Assembly (NCBI GenBank): GCA_029266035.1
Contig: JAJUFH010000005.1
Coordinates: 1 to 64,000 of the forward strand
DNA length: 64,000 nucleotides
Direction: 5' to 3'
Origin: Sinomicrobium sp.
Lineage (GTDB): Bacteria > Bacteroidota > Bacteroidia > Flavobacteriales > Flavobacteriaceae
A program made the translations under genes and the position numbers. Below, piece by piece: positions 1-8,357 of the stretch; within the stretch, counting starts at the first letter, position 1; the number at the start of each line of letters is the position of its first letter. The notes beneath the pieces were generated by a model, which did no database searches, had not been told where the DNA came from, and was given only the letters and a program-made list of their open reading frames with translations.

Positions 1-93
1 CTCTGATACTTTTAATTCTCCCTTTTCAATCTGACTTACCAAACTTAATTTTAAATCCAAGTCAAAAACTCGTCGGGTTCCTGATTTTTTCAT
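1..93 (-). CDS. Partial transposase-like HTH protein (5' end only)
   Basis: An open frame starts at an ATG at 93 on the minus strand and runs off the left edge after 31 codons. It begins MKKSGTRRVFDLDLKLSL and continues with a Q-I-E-K-G-E stretch. This basic start followed by an F-x-x-x-x-K-L helix and a Q-I-E-x-G turn resembles the first helix-turn-helix of OrfA-type transposases of IS elements common in Flavobacteria. That is a family resemblance recognised by eye from a short fragment. The rest of the element lies outside the window, and no terminal inverted repeat could be recognised in 94-250. Another small HTH protein is possible. Confidence 0.45.
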   Translation of the reverse strand, partial: MKKSGTRRVFDLDLKLSLVSQIEKGELKVSE

Positions 94-251
94 GTTGTAT
101 TATCTTGCGAAAAAGGGCAACCTATTTCAGGCGTAGTCATTTTGTTTTTCTGTGCTTTTGTTTTTTTGCTTAAGATGCTTTGAGCTAGAGTGGAGATTTC
201 CTGCCTATGCTTTGGGTATAAAGACCTCAATACTAACATCTCCATACTAAC

Positions 252-1124
252 CTACACCTCCCCAATTTTTTCGAGTACGTAGGTTACGAGTTGGGCTATC
301 ACCCGATCCGGATCGGAAGCAAAGCTACCACTTGCTCTGTTGGCGATAATAGCGCTTAGAGAGATAGCTTGGTGTCCCAGGAGTTGAGAGAGACCATATA
401 TGGCAGAGGTTTCCATTTCCAGGTTGGTTATTTTAAGGGAATCAAAAGTAAAACTCCGGATCTTACTGTTTAGCGAAGGGTTTTGTAATGGGAGTCTTAG
501 CACTCGTCCCTGGGGACCGTAAAACCCGCCGGCAGTGGCGGTAATGCCCTGGTGTATTTCCGGGCTGTGAAAAATGTCGAGTAGGGTATGACTTGAGGGA
601 ATAAACAATGGTCTAGCTCTATTCTCATCCCATGCGGTATGAGCGATAAAAGCGTCTTCTACAGCTACATTTCTCAGACTTTCGGTGCGATAGGCGTGTA
701 GCATTCCGTTGATGTCGAGTGCATATCGGCTGGCGAGAAAGCTCCCTACTGGAACTTCTTGCTGAAGACTTCCCGATGTTCCTATACGGATGATTTTTAA
801 AGGGGTAAAGCGCTCTTTTGGGACGCGTGTTTTGAGATCGATATTGAACAGAGCATCGAGTTCGTTGAGTACGATATCGATATTGTCGGGGCCTATACCT
901 GTAGAGATTACAGAGATACGGCGTCCGTTGTAAGTACCTGTTTGTGTTTTGAATTCTCTTTTTTGTACACTGAGCTCTACGGTGTCGAAATGGCGAGTAA
1001 TCTTTTCAACCCTATCGGGGTCACCTACAAAAATAATGACAGGGGCAATATGCTCGGGTCTCAAATTGAGGTGGTATACACTGCCATCTGCATTGAGTAG
1101 GAGTTCGGAAGCTGCAATTTTCAT
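252..1124 (-). CDS. Nucleoside phosphorylase (uridine phosphorylase-like)
   Basis: A cytosolic PNP/UDP-family phosphorylase that should cleave a nucleoside with phosphate to ribose-1-phosphate and free base. Family motifs are in order: GDPDRV (residues 34-39), GIGPDN (76-81), the phosphate-binding RIGTSGS (113-119), a base-pocket segment GFYGPQGR (200-207) and NLEMETS (234-240), whose ME pair binds ribose. The length of 290 aa is normal for this flavobacterial branch, slightly longer than E. coli Udp. It lies 19 bp downstream of the DUF1835 gene on the same strand, so the two are probably co-transcribed. Whether uridine or a purine nucleoside is preferred cannot be told by eye. Confidence 0.88.
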   Translation of the reverse strand: MKIAASELLLNADGSVYHLNLRPEHIAPVIIFVGDPDRVEKITRHFDTVELSVQKREFKTQTGTYNGRRISVISTGIGPDNIDIVLNELDALFNIDLKTRVPKERFTPLKIIRIGTSGSLQQEVPVGSFLASRYALDINGMLHAYRTESLRNVAVEDAFIAHTAWDENRARPLFIPSSHTLLDIFHSPEIHQGITATAGGFYGPQGRVLRLPLQNPSLNSKIRSFTFDSLKITNLEMETSAIYGLSQLLGHQAISLSAIIANRASGSFASDPDRVIAQLVTYVLEKIGEV

Positions 1125-1143
1125 ATTTAGGCCTGTACTGTAA

Positions 1144-2070
1144 TTACAATTTCAGAAGTTTTGAGGTGTCTTCATGATACAGAAAACTGTATTTTTTTGC
1201 CCCACCGAGGTATATGTCTTCACTCTTTATAAATGGATAATAATTTTCTGCTCTGCTCAATACATTTTTACCTTCCTGATTGAGTCTAACGGGACTAAAT
1301 GACTTAAATAAAGGCTTTAAGTGTCCGAGCATATTTATGTATTGCATATCGCCATAGCCGTATTGCGTATCCATTTTTACCAGCGATTGTACAAATTTGC
1401 TTTTACTTGCTATTCGCTTTTGATCTGCCGTTTGGAGCACCTTATTTTCAAGTTCGTTCAAGCCGTTTTTAACCGTGGGAAAGCGATGGAGGTGAAGGGC
1501 TATGGCATCGGTGAGATACGGAAACTGAGAGGAGTTGAATTTAGAGAAAGTTTCGAGTCGGAGCGGAGTGTCGCTACAGTACAGCTGCCAGAGATAGTCG
1601 GCGTATTCTATATCGTCTTGTGTAAGTGTAATACGCGATTGATAGAGTTTGTGAAGTTGTTCTTCCGAAAAGTTGGTGAGGATAAAAGGAGTAGATTTTT
1701 TCTGTTTTTTACAGACCAGTGATATCTGGGCTCCCTTGCGGTGTTTCTTAAGCCAGCTGGCTACTGCAATCATATTGATCTGACAGAAGAGGTCTTCGTC
1801 AAACCACAAAACGATTTCTTCTTGGGACTTCTGATTGCACAAGCGTCGGTATTCTTTAAGAGTAGCCTCTATAAAATTGGCTTTGCTGATTTTGTAGTAC
1901 CGATGTAAATACTCGTAGCGTGTTTTCCAGAACGATTCACTTCCTACCTCTGTGAGGGTTTTCCCTTCGCAAAGCATCTCACGCCAGGTAATAATTTCTC
2001 CTTCCAACTTTAACTTCTTGAGATAAGAAGTAAAGTCATCCCCATTGGTAATGTGCAAGGTTGTAGTCAT
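1144..2070 (-). CDS. DUF1835 domain-containing protein
   Basis: A 308 aa soluble protein. The N-terminus LHITNGDD (residues 5-12), the WREMLCEG segment near residue 30 and the LWFDEDLFCQ segment near residue 88 match the DUF1835 pattern. The C-terminal part (about 190-300) looks like the companion domain usually fused to it, rich in helical HRFP and LNELE segments. There is no signal peptide or membrane helix. The biochemical function of DUF1835 is not established. It shares a strand with the downstream nucleoside phosphorylase, with a 19 bp gap, which suggests one transcript but does not reveal a role. Confidence 0.75.
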   Translation of the reverse strand: MTTTLHITNGDDFTSYLKKLKLEGEIITWREMLCEGKTLTEVGSESFWKTRYEYLHRYYKISKANFIEATLKEYRRLCNQKSQEEIVLWFDEDLFCQINMIAVASWLKKHRKGAQISLVCKKQKKSTPFILTNFSEEQLHKLYQSRITLTQDDIEYADYLWQLYCSDTPLRLETFSKFNSSQFPYLTDAIALHLHRFPTVKNGLNELENKVLQTADQKRIASKSKFVQSLVKMDTQYGYGDMQYINMLGHLKPLFKSFSPVRLNQEGKNVLSRAENYYPFIKSEDIYLGGAKKYSFLYHEDTSKLLKL

Positions 2071-2221
2071 TTTCAGAATTTTTGTTTACAATTAGCCAAA
2101 AACTTGTTTTATAAATGAACCTAAAACCACTTTATTTTCTTTACAAAAACGTTTAAACCAAACTGTTGTACAATACAAACATACGTCATATAAATCACAT
2201 TATTCGAATCGCACATCAGAA

Positions 2222-2575
2222 TTAACCTCCCACGCGTTTTACGTGATATCCTTCACTTTTAAGCAATTCCATAACTTTATCTCGGTAATTGCCCTGTACT
2301 ATAATCTCGCCATCTTTTACCGAACCTCCTACGCCGCATTTGGTTTTCAGCATTTTTCCCAAGGTCTTTAAATCGTCTTCACTACCCTGAAATCCGGTGA
2401 CCACGGTTACCGTTTTTCCACCACGTCCCTTATTGCTAAAACGGGCTTCGAGATATTGCTCATTCGGAGGTGGTGTTTTTTCGTCATTTTCCTCGTCATT
2501 CACAGGCAGGTCGCCCGTAGAAAACACAAATCCCCCAAGATCCTCAAGACTGTTAAGTCTGTTGCCTTTTGCCAT
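2222..2575 (-). CDS. SUI1/eIF1-like translation initiation factor (YciH type)
   Basis: A 117 aa protein with an SUI1 domain over about residues 48-117. It contains the KGRGGKTVTVVTGF strand, the LGKMLKTKCGVGGSVKDG helix-turn with its conserved C-G-x-G-G-S, and the IIVQGNYRDKVMELL end that defines the family. Bacterial members bind the ribosome decoding region and are thought to affect start-codon fidelity. The N-terminal 45 residues are acidic and low in complexity, as in other Bacteroidota copies. It sits 20 bp downstream of the 2OG oxygenase gene on the same strand. Confidence 0.9.
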   Translation of the reverse strand: MAKGNRLNSLEDLGGFVFSTGDLPVNDEENDEKTPPPNEQYLEARFSNKGRGGKTVTVVTGFQGSEDDLKTLGKMLKTKCGVGGSVKDGEIIVQGNYRDKVMELLKSEGYHVKRVGG

Positions 2576-2595
2576 AGTGTAACTCTCTGTTTGAA

Positions 2596-3546
2596 TTATG
2601 CTTTAATAAGACCGAGTTCAATAAGTCGTTCGTTTAGAAACTCTCCCGCAGTGGTATCCTCATACAATTTCGGATGTTCTTCATCGATGCAATTTTCCAG
2701 GCAATTCAGAGGCATATCACTTACCGGATGCATAAAAAACGGAATGGAATAGCGCGAGGTACCCCATAGCTCTCGAGGTGGATTGACCACTTGGTGTATG
2801 GTCGACTTGAGTTTGTTGTTGGTATGTCTCGAAAGCATATCGCCCACATTAATCATCAATTCGTCGGGTGCTGCAATGGCATCGATCCATTCTCCGTTGT
2901 GATTTTGTACTTGTAGTCCTTTTCCTTGTGCTCCCATGAGTAGGGTAATCAGGTTGATATCTCCGTGTGCCGCTGCCCTAATGGCATTTTTTGGTTCGGA
3001 AGTGATGGGAGGGTAGTGTATTGGACGCAATATGGAATTACCGTTTTTAATCCATTGGTCGAAATAATTCTCATCGAGAGAGAGGTGAAGCGCTAGAGCT
3101 CTCAACACGTATTTAGCCGTCTTCTCCAGCATTTTGTAGGTTTCCTTGCCCACTTCGTTAAAACGAGGCAACTCGTCTACAATTACATTTGGAGGATATG
3201 CCGCTTCTAGTTCCGGATCGTCTTCTACATATTGACCAAAGTGCCAAAACTCTTTTAAGTCACCTTCCTTTCTTCCCTTGGCGTGTTCTTTTCCAAAGGA
3301 GGTATATCCCCTTTGTCCGCCTATACCTGGAATTTCATATTTTTTCTTTACCTCTTCGGGTAGGGAAAAGAAATTCTTGATCTCTGAATATAGGCTATCA
3401 ACCAGAGTATCGGAGAGAAAATGTCCTTTGAGAGCCACAAAGCCTATCTGTTCATAAGCGTCGCCCAACTCCCTGATAAACTTGTTCTTTTTTTCGGGAT
3501 CGTCGGAAAGAAATTCCCTCAGATCTACACTTGGTATCTTGTTCAT
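2596..3546 (-). CDS. 2-oxoglutarate/Fe(II) oxygenase, isopenicillin N synthase family
   Basis: A 316 aa cytosolic dioxygenase of the plant/IPNS-type 2OG-Fe(II) superfamily. The N-terminal DIOX_N-like half begins IPSVDLREF and contains the GQRGYTSFGKE segment (78-87). The iron ligands are H194 and D196 (HGD) and H251 (STIHQVV), and the 2OG-binding pair R265/S267 lies in SRYSIPF. All catalytic residues are present, so it should be active. The substrate is unknown. Flavobacterial copies are widespread single genes, so a housekeeping oxidation is more likely than antibiotic synthesis. It precedes the SUI1 factor gene on the same strand. Confidence 0.85.
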   Translation of the reverse strand: MNKIPSVDLREFLSDDPEKKNKFIRELGDAYEQIGFVALKGHFLSDTLVDSLYSEIKNFFSLPEEVKKKYEIPGIGGQRGYTSFGKEHAKGRKEGDLKEFWHFGQYVEDDPELEAAYPPNVIVDELPRFNEVGKETYKMLEKTAKYVLRALALHLSLDENYFDQWIKNGNSILRPIHYPPITSEPKNAIRAAAHGDINLITLLMGAQGKGLQVQNHNGEWIDAIAAPDELMINVGDMLSRHTNNKLKSTIHQVVNPPRELWGTSRYSIPFFMHPVSDMPLNCLENCIDEEHPKLYEDTTAGEFLNERLIELGLIKA

Positions 3547-3723
3547 TGTATCCGTATTTCCCGTATACTTGTTTACGGGTATATTGTCCTTACTTTTACA
3601 AATTTAGGTAATTAGCTTGTTATACTAAAAAGATAGTTATCAACAATCGAGATTAATATAACAATAATACTGCGTATTGTTATTTTATTTACATTTGACT
3701 ATGCAGACAAATTATGTGTTTTT

Positions 3724-5727
3724 ATGAATTCTTATACTTCTATTCCCGATACACTCCAATACGACGTAAAAAATATAGATAGCGACCAATTGCTAAGGCT
3801 TTACCGTCAAATGTTATTACCTAGACTCATAGAGGAAAAAATGCTGGTACTCTTGCGTCAAGGCAAGGTGTCGAAATGGTTTAGCGGCATCGGACAAGAG
3901 GCGATTGCGGTAGGGGTAACGGCAGCTCTTAAAAGCGAAGAATACATTCTTCCCATGCATCGCAATTTAGGGGTGTTTACTACGAGGGAAATACCGCTCA
4001 AAAGGCTTTTTCTGCAATGGCAGGGAAAGGAAGGCGGATTTACCAAAGGGCGAGATAGAAGTTTTCACTTTGGCAGTCGAGAACATCACATTGTGGGGAT
4101 GATATCCCATTTAGGTCCGCAATTGGGAGTGGCAGACGGAATTGCGTTGGCGCACAAATTGCGCAAAGAAAAAAAAATAACAGCAGTTTTTACCGGAGAG
4201 GGAGGAAGTAGTGAAGGCGATTTTCACGAAGCCCTCAATATAGCTTCTGTATGGGATTTGCCCGTTTTATTCTGCATAGAAAACAATGCTTACGGCTTGT
4301 CGACTCCCACAAGAGAGCAATATCGATGTGAGCATCTCGCCGATCGCGGACAGGGATACGGCATGGAGTCTTTTATTGTAGACGGTAACAATATTTTGGA
4401 AGTTTATAACAAGGTATCTGAACTCGCAGAGAGCATGCGGGCAAACCCACGTCCTGTGTTGTTGGAATTTAAGACTTTTAGAATGCGTGGACACGAAGAG
4501 GCCAGCGGAACAAAATACGTTCCGGAAAAATTGAGGGAGTACTGGGCAAAAAGAGATCCCATTGAAAATTACAGAAAGTTTCTGATAGATGTGGCTATAC
4601 TTACTGAGGAGGCAGATGAAAAGATTCGAAAGGAAACAATCTCGTCTATTAACGATGAATATGAATTAGCCTCTAGAGTTCCCGAGATAAAGTTTGACCA
4701 GGGCAGAGAACTGGGTGATGTGTTTTGTCAGCATACTCAAGAACAACAGCCTCCGACAGGTTTGGAGCGAAACATCCGTTTTGTAGACGCGATTTCAGAA
4801 GGACTGTATCAATCTATGGAGCGCTTTGATCAATTGGTGATCATGGGACAGGATATTGCAGAATACGGAGGGGTCTTTAAGGTAACTGAGGGATTTTCCG
4901 AACGCTTCGGTACTGATAGAGTACGCAATACTCCAATATGCGAATCAGCCGTGCTTTCCGCTGCGATGGGCTTGGCTGTAAAGCAGATGAAAGCCGTGGT
5001 AGAAATGCAGTTTGCCGATTTTATTTCCAGCGGTTTTAATCCGGTGGTCAACTATCTCGCAAAATCGCATTATCGATGGAGTCAAAATGCCGATGTGGTC
5101 GTAAGAATGCCCTGTGGCGGCGGAGTAGGAGCAGGTCCTTTTCACTCTCAAACCAACGAAGCTTGGTTTGTCAAAACACCCGGACTCAAAGTGGTTTATC
5201 CAGCTTTTCCAAAAGATGCTAAGGGGTTGTTGACTGCAGCTGTAGAAGACCCAAATCCGGTATTGTTTTTTGAGCACAAAGCTCTGTACAGAAGTCTGTA
5301 CGGGCAAGTTCCTGAAAATTATTACAATATTCCTATAGGTCGGGCAGCGGTGTGTAGAGCGGGAGATAAACTTACGATAATAAGCTATGGAATGGGAGTA
5401 CACTGGGCACTGGAAGCCGTTGATGAAATGCAGCTTACAGCCGAGGTAATCGATCTGCGGACACTACAACCACTGGATACCACAACGATTTATCAGTCCG
5501 TAAAAAAAACGGGGAAAGTAATCGTGTTACAAGAAGACAGCCTCTTTGGAGGTATGGCTGCGGAGATTGCTGCACTCATATCAGAACACTGCTTCGAATA
5601 CCTCGATGCTCCTGTGCTGAGAGTGGGCGGACTGGAAACTCCTGTGCCTTTTGCGAAGGCTTTGGAAGAAGAGTATTTGCCAAAATCTAGGTTGCGAAGT
5701 GCATTACAACGATTATTGGCATACTGA
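3724..5727 (+). CDS. Fused E1 alpha-beta subunit of branched-chain 2-oxoacid dehydrogenase
   Basis: A ThDP-dependent decarboxylase in which the E1 alpha (about residues 20-330) and E1 beta (about 355-667) chains are one polypeptide. The ThDP motif GEGGSSEGDFHEALN...ENN spans 158-188 in the alpha half. The beta half carries GQDIAEYGGVFKVTEG and the VEMQFADFISSGFNPVVN segment. It decarboxylates 2-oxoacids, most likely from Val/Leu/Ile, and passes the acyl group to an E2. Fusion of the subunits is common in Bacteroidota. No E2 or E3 gene is adjacent, so the partners must be elsewhere. A U-tract terminator follows the gene. Confidence 0.88.
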   Translation: MNSYTSIPDTLQYDVKNIDSDQLLRLYRQMLLPRLIEEKMLVLLRQGKVSKWFSGIGQEAIAVGVTAALKSEEYILPMHRNLGVFTTREIPLKRLFLQWQGKEGGFTKGRDRSFHFGSREHHIVGMISHLGPQLGVADGIALAHKLRKEKKITAVFTGEGGSSEGDFHEALNIASVWDLPVLFCIENNAYGLSTPTREQYRCEHLADRGQGYGMESFIVDGNNILEVYNKVSELAESMRANPRPVLLEFKTFRMRGHEEASGTKYVPEKLREYWAKRDPIENYRKFLIDVAILTEEADEKIRKETISSINDEYELASRVPEIKFDQGRELGDVFCQHTQEQQPPTGLERNIRFVDAISEGLYQSMERFDQLVIMGQDIAEYGGVFKVTEGFSERFGTDRVRNTPICESAVLSAAMGLAVKQMKAVVEMQFADFISSGFNPVVNYLAKSHYRWSQNADVVVRMPCGGGVGAGPFHSQTNEAWFVKTPGLKVVYPAFPKDAKGLLTAAVEDPNPVLFFEHKALYRSLYGQVPENYYNIPIGRAAVCRAGDKLTIISYGMGVHWALEAVDEMQLTAEVIDLRTLQPLDTTTIYQSVKKTGKVIVLQEDSLFGGMAAEIAALISEHCFEYLDAPVLRVGGLETPVPFAKALEEEYLPKSRLRSALQRLLAY

Positions 5728-5750
5728 TGTCGATTGCTTCAGTATGATTT

Positions 5751-5790
5751 ATTTATTGTCTGCTCTTGTACAATAAATTTCTTTTTTTTT
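5751..5790 (+). terminator. Intrinsic terminator after the fused E1 gene
   Basis: A perfect 9-bp stem (ATTTATTGT at 5751-5759 with ACAATAAAT at 5770-5778) with a 10-nt loop is followed by a T-rich run at 5779-5790. The stem is AT-rich, so it is weak by free energy, but the long T tract and its position 24 bp after the stop codon support termination. Confidence 0.6.
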
Positions 5791-5821
5791 CGTACTTTTA
5801 AAAATAAAAAACACATATATC

Positions 5822-6307
5822 ATGACGAAAATTCGTGCTATCATTGTCTTGTTAGTTGCCGCTGCGGTAAGTTCGTGTTCGCTGTCTAAAGCCAATAAAG
5901 AATACCGTGGAGCCATAGTAGGCAATTGGATATTGAACGATGTTACCTATACTGGAAGCAGTGGTAATTTTAAATCGGTATTGTTCAACGACGTATCTGA
6001 CGACTGTTTTAAAAACAGCCAGTGGTTTTTTAGAAACAGTAATAGTACCGGATCGTATACTATTAATCCTGGGGCAGATTGTATGGAAGGCACCCGCAAT
6101 ATCAGATGGTCTGTTTATGAAAGGGGAGAAGGTGGCAGTCAATTACAATTCAAATTTATTGATGACAAGAAAAACGATGTGAGTGGAGGATATGGCTATC
6201 GCCTAGATATTGTCGCACTCGATCAGCAACAAATGACTTTACAAACTCAAACTACGGTAGAAGGAGAACCCATTACGGTGGTATATCACTTCTCAAGATC
6301 TTATTAA
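5822..6307 (+). CDS. Lipocalin-like lipoprotein
   Basis: A 161 aa secreted lipoprotein: a hydrophobic signal with lipobox A-V-S-S-C puts the lipidated cysteine at residue 19. The mature part has the lipocalin-like pattern seen in many Bacteroidota small lipoproteins: VGNWILNDVTYTG at the first strand, an F-K-N-S-QWFF strand in the middle and a repeated strand pattern ending in ITVVYHFSRSY. Two cysteines (in DDCF and ADCM) may form a disulfide. The ligand is unknown. It is followed 21 bp later by an OmpA-type lipoprotein, so both are likely expressed together for envelope maintenance. Confidence 0.75.
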   Translation: MTKIRAIIVLLVAAAVSSCSLSKANKEYRGAIVGNWILNDVTYTGSSGNFKSVLFNDVSDDCFKNSQWFFRNSNSTGSYTINPGADCMEGTRNIRWSVYERGEGGSQLQFKFIDDKKNDVSGGYGYRLDIVALDQQQMTLQTQTTVEGEPITVVYHFSRSY

Positions 6308-6328
6308 ATTAAATACAACACAAAAATT

Positions 6329-7027
6329 ATGATTAGAAAAACATGGTTTAGAGCGGGGGCAGCCATAGTAGCGCTCTCTTTGATAATTTCAGGTTGTGAC
6401 ACTGTTAGAAACGCCGGAAACAAGGAAAAAGGAGCTGTAATAGGAGCTGCCGGTGGAGCCGTTATCGGTGGCATACTTGGAAACAATATTGGCAACAAGC
6501 AAAATTCGGCCTTGGGCGCGATTATCGGTGGTATTGTAGGTGGTGCAGCGGGTACCTATATCGGAGATAGAATGGATCGCCAAGCAGAGCGAATAGAAGA
6601 AGAAATTCCGGGTGCGGAAGTGACAAGAGTGGGAGAGGGGATTAATGTGACTTTCGACGAAAAGAGCGGAGTGTATTTTGCGACAGATAAATACGATATC
6701 AATGCTGAATCGGCTGAAACACTCAACAAACTCGCCGGAATTTTTAAAGAATATCCCAATACCCTTATTCTTGTAGAAGGCCATACCGACAATACCGGAA
6801 GTGCAACCTACAACACCGGACTCTCACAGCGAAGAGCAGAATCGGTAACTAATTATTTGTCAGGCCAAGGAGTGTCTTCGGGAAGGTTTACCACCAAATG
6901 GTACGGAGAAGATCAGCCTAAATACGACAATAGTACCGCAGAGGGAAGAGCTAAAAATCGAAGGGTAGAAATAGCTATCATAGCTGATGAACAACTCAAA
7001 CAGGAGGCCAGACAGAAAGCACAGTAA
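6329..7027 (+). CDS. Glycine-zipper and OmpA-domain lipoprotein
   Basis: A 232 aa outer-membrane-associated lipoprotein. The signal ends in I-I-S-G-C with Cys23 as lipidation site. Residues 35-80 are a glycine-zipper (repeated GAxxGGxxG) that can insert in or oligomerise on membranes. An OmpA/MotB peptidoglycan-binding domain covers about 110-220, with EGHTDNTG at 150-157 and the terminal NRRVEI at 210-215. It should tether the outer membrane to the peptidoglycan. It is paired with the upstream lipocalin-like lipoprotein and followed by a good terminator. Confidence 0.9.
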   Translation: MIRKTWFRAGAAIVALSLIISGCDTVRNAGNKEKGAVIGAAGGAVIGGILGNNIGNKQNSALGAIIGGIVGGAAGTYIGDRMDRQAERIEEEIPGAEVTRVGEGINVTFDEKSGVYFATDKYDINAESAETLNKLAGIFKEYPNTLILVEGHTDNTGSATYNTGLSQRRAESVTNYLSGQGVSSGRFTTKWYGEDQPKYDNSTAEGRAKNRRVEIAIIADEQLKQEARQKAQ

Positions 7028-7049
7028 GCTGGGATAATAGAATAATATT

Positions 7050-7091
7050 GAAAAGGAGTACGTTTTGTAAAAATGTGCTCCTTTTCTTTTT
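7050..7091 (+). terminator. Intrinsic terminator after OmpA lipoprotein
   Basis: A 12-bp stem (GAAAAGGAGTAC at 7050-7061 with GTGCTCCTTTTC at 7075-7086, one T-G wobble) and a 13-nt loop are followed by TTTTT at 7087-7091. It lies 22 bp after the stop codon. Confidence 0.8.
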
Positions 7092-7306
7092 CAATATTTT
7101 TTAGAAGCCCGGGATATTGTATGAAGAAGGATTCACACTATAGAAATATAAAGAATTAAGACAATCTTTGGTAGCGCGCTTTCCCTGTGCTATTTTTTAT
7201 ATTTTTGAAAAAGGCAAAAACGTATTGTGATTTTTGGTGTTTTACATACCGACAGAAATCCTGAAATAATTAGAAAAAGGATAGTGAAATAGCTGAGTTA
7301 GGATTT

Positions 7307-8152
7307 CTATTTCTCTTCATTTTGAAGAATGAGCAAGGGGATATCGATATGGTAACACATATCTCTGGTATGGCTCAAACCGAACAAGTGATGCAAAAAG
7401 TGGTGTTTCTTGGCTACCATACACAGCAATTTAATATTGTGGCAGTGTACAAAAACACGAGTAGCATTGCTCAGTGATTTTTCCGGGAGCATATAGAATT
7501 TGGTATTCGGAGGGAAGTTTTTTTCCATCCTTTGTCTACTGCGCTCCTGACCGTCACTTAGACTTTCCTTTTCCGAAACGTGGTACACTCTGATTACAGA
7601 AGAAAATCGATTGGCTATACCGAAAAGTACATCCAGATTTTTTTGTCGATAGACGGTGTCGTAATCGGTGGCAAAGGCTATTTCTTCAATAGGAGAGAAG
7701 GTAGCACCGTCGGGGACGGCGAGGAGTGGAACTCCTATTTTTCCTATAAGATTGGCCGTATTACTTCCCATAAGAGCCTCTTTAAGTCCACTGTTCCCAC
7801 CGGTACCCATAACTACCATATCGATGTTTTTTTCTTTGCATACATCGGCAACTGCATTAGTGAAATAATCAAACTTTGAAATCGTAGAAAAGCTGTGTGA
7901 TTCATTACTGCGGTTTGCAGTCAATTCGGCCTGAAGCTTTTTAAGCCCTTCTTCAGAAGAAGCCTTTACGGCGTTGAAAAGAGTTTGAGTAGCTCCCGAA
8001 GAACTCATCGCATCGCCCGAGCTAATGGCGTTTGGGGAGTAGGAATTAAGGATAAAAAAGACCGTTTGCTCTCCTGCGTAAAGCGCCATGGCGTAATAAA
8101 TGGCATTTTCGGCATTTTTTGAAAAGTCCGTGGGAATAAGTACGTGGTACAT
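7307..8152 (-). CDS. Universal stress protein, UspA family, tandem-domain
   Basis: A 281 aa cytosolic protein with two Usp folds. Domain 1 (1-148) starts YHVLIPTDFSKNAENAI and ends with the ATP-binding signature GTGG(N)...GSNTANLIGKIGVPLLAVP (116-147), so it should bind nucleotide. Domain 2 (about 150-281) keeps the fold (IEEIAFATDYD start) but its signature is degenerate: the region near residue 250 reads MVAKKHHFLHHLFGLSHT, with no G-x2-G. Tandem Usp proteins with one dead half are common in Bacteroidota and act in starvation and stress responses. The gene stands alone on the minus strand. Confidence 0.9.
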   Translation of the reverse strand: MYHVLIPTDFSKNAENAIYYAMALYAGEQTVFFILNSYSPNAISSGDAMSSSGATQTLFNAVKASSEEGLKKLQAELTANRSNESHSFSTISKFDYFTNAVADVCKEKNIDMVVMGTGGNSGLKEALMGSNTANLIGKIGVPLLAVPDGATFSPIEEIAFATDYDTVYRQKNLDVLFGIANRFSSVIRVYHVSEKESLSDGQERSRQRMEKNFPPNTKFYMLPEKSLSNATRVFVHCHNIKLLCMVAKKHHFLHHLFGLSHTRDMCYHIDIPLLILQNEEK

Positions 8153-8357
8153 AAGCCGGGTCTTTAAAGATTAACACTCCAAAAGGTAATAAAAAAAACG
8201 CATTAGGGCGCTATAAATCATCAAAAAAATGCCATCTCTTGAGCGAGATAAAAGGCTATTCAAATAAAAAGTAAGAATTTATTTGGGCTTTTTTTACTGT
8301 TAGGGTGTATCTATACTAAAGGGTGCTCTCTAATTGATAATCAAAACAAAGATCGAT

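Noticed and set aside
7254-7308. 9-bp inverted repeat AGAAATCCT/AGGATTTCT at the end of the uspA-type gene
   Set aside because: The loop is long (37 nt), one arm overlaps the stop codon and no T run follows on the minus strand, so a terminator is not supported.
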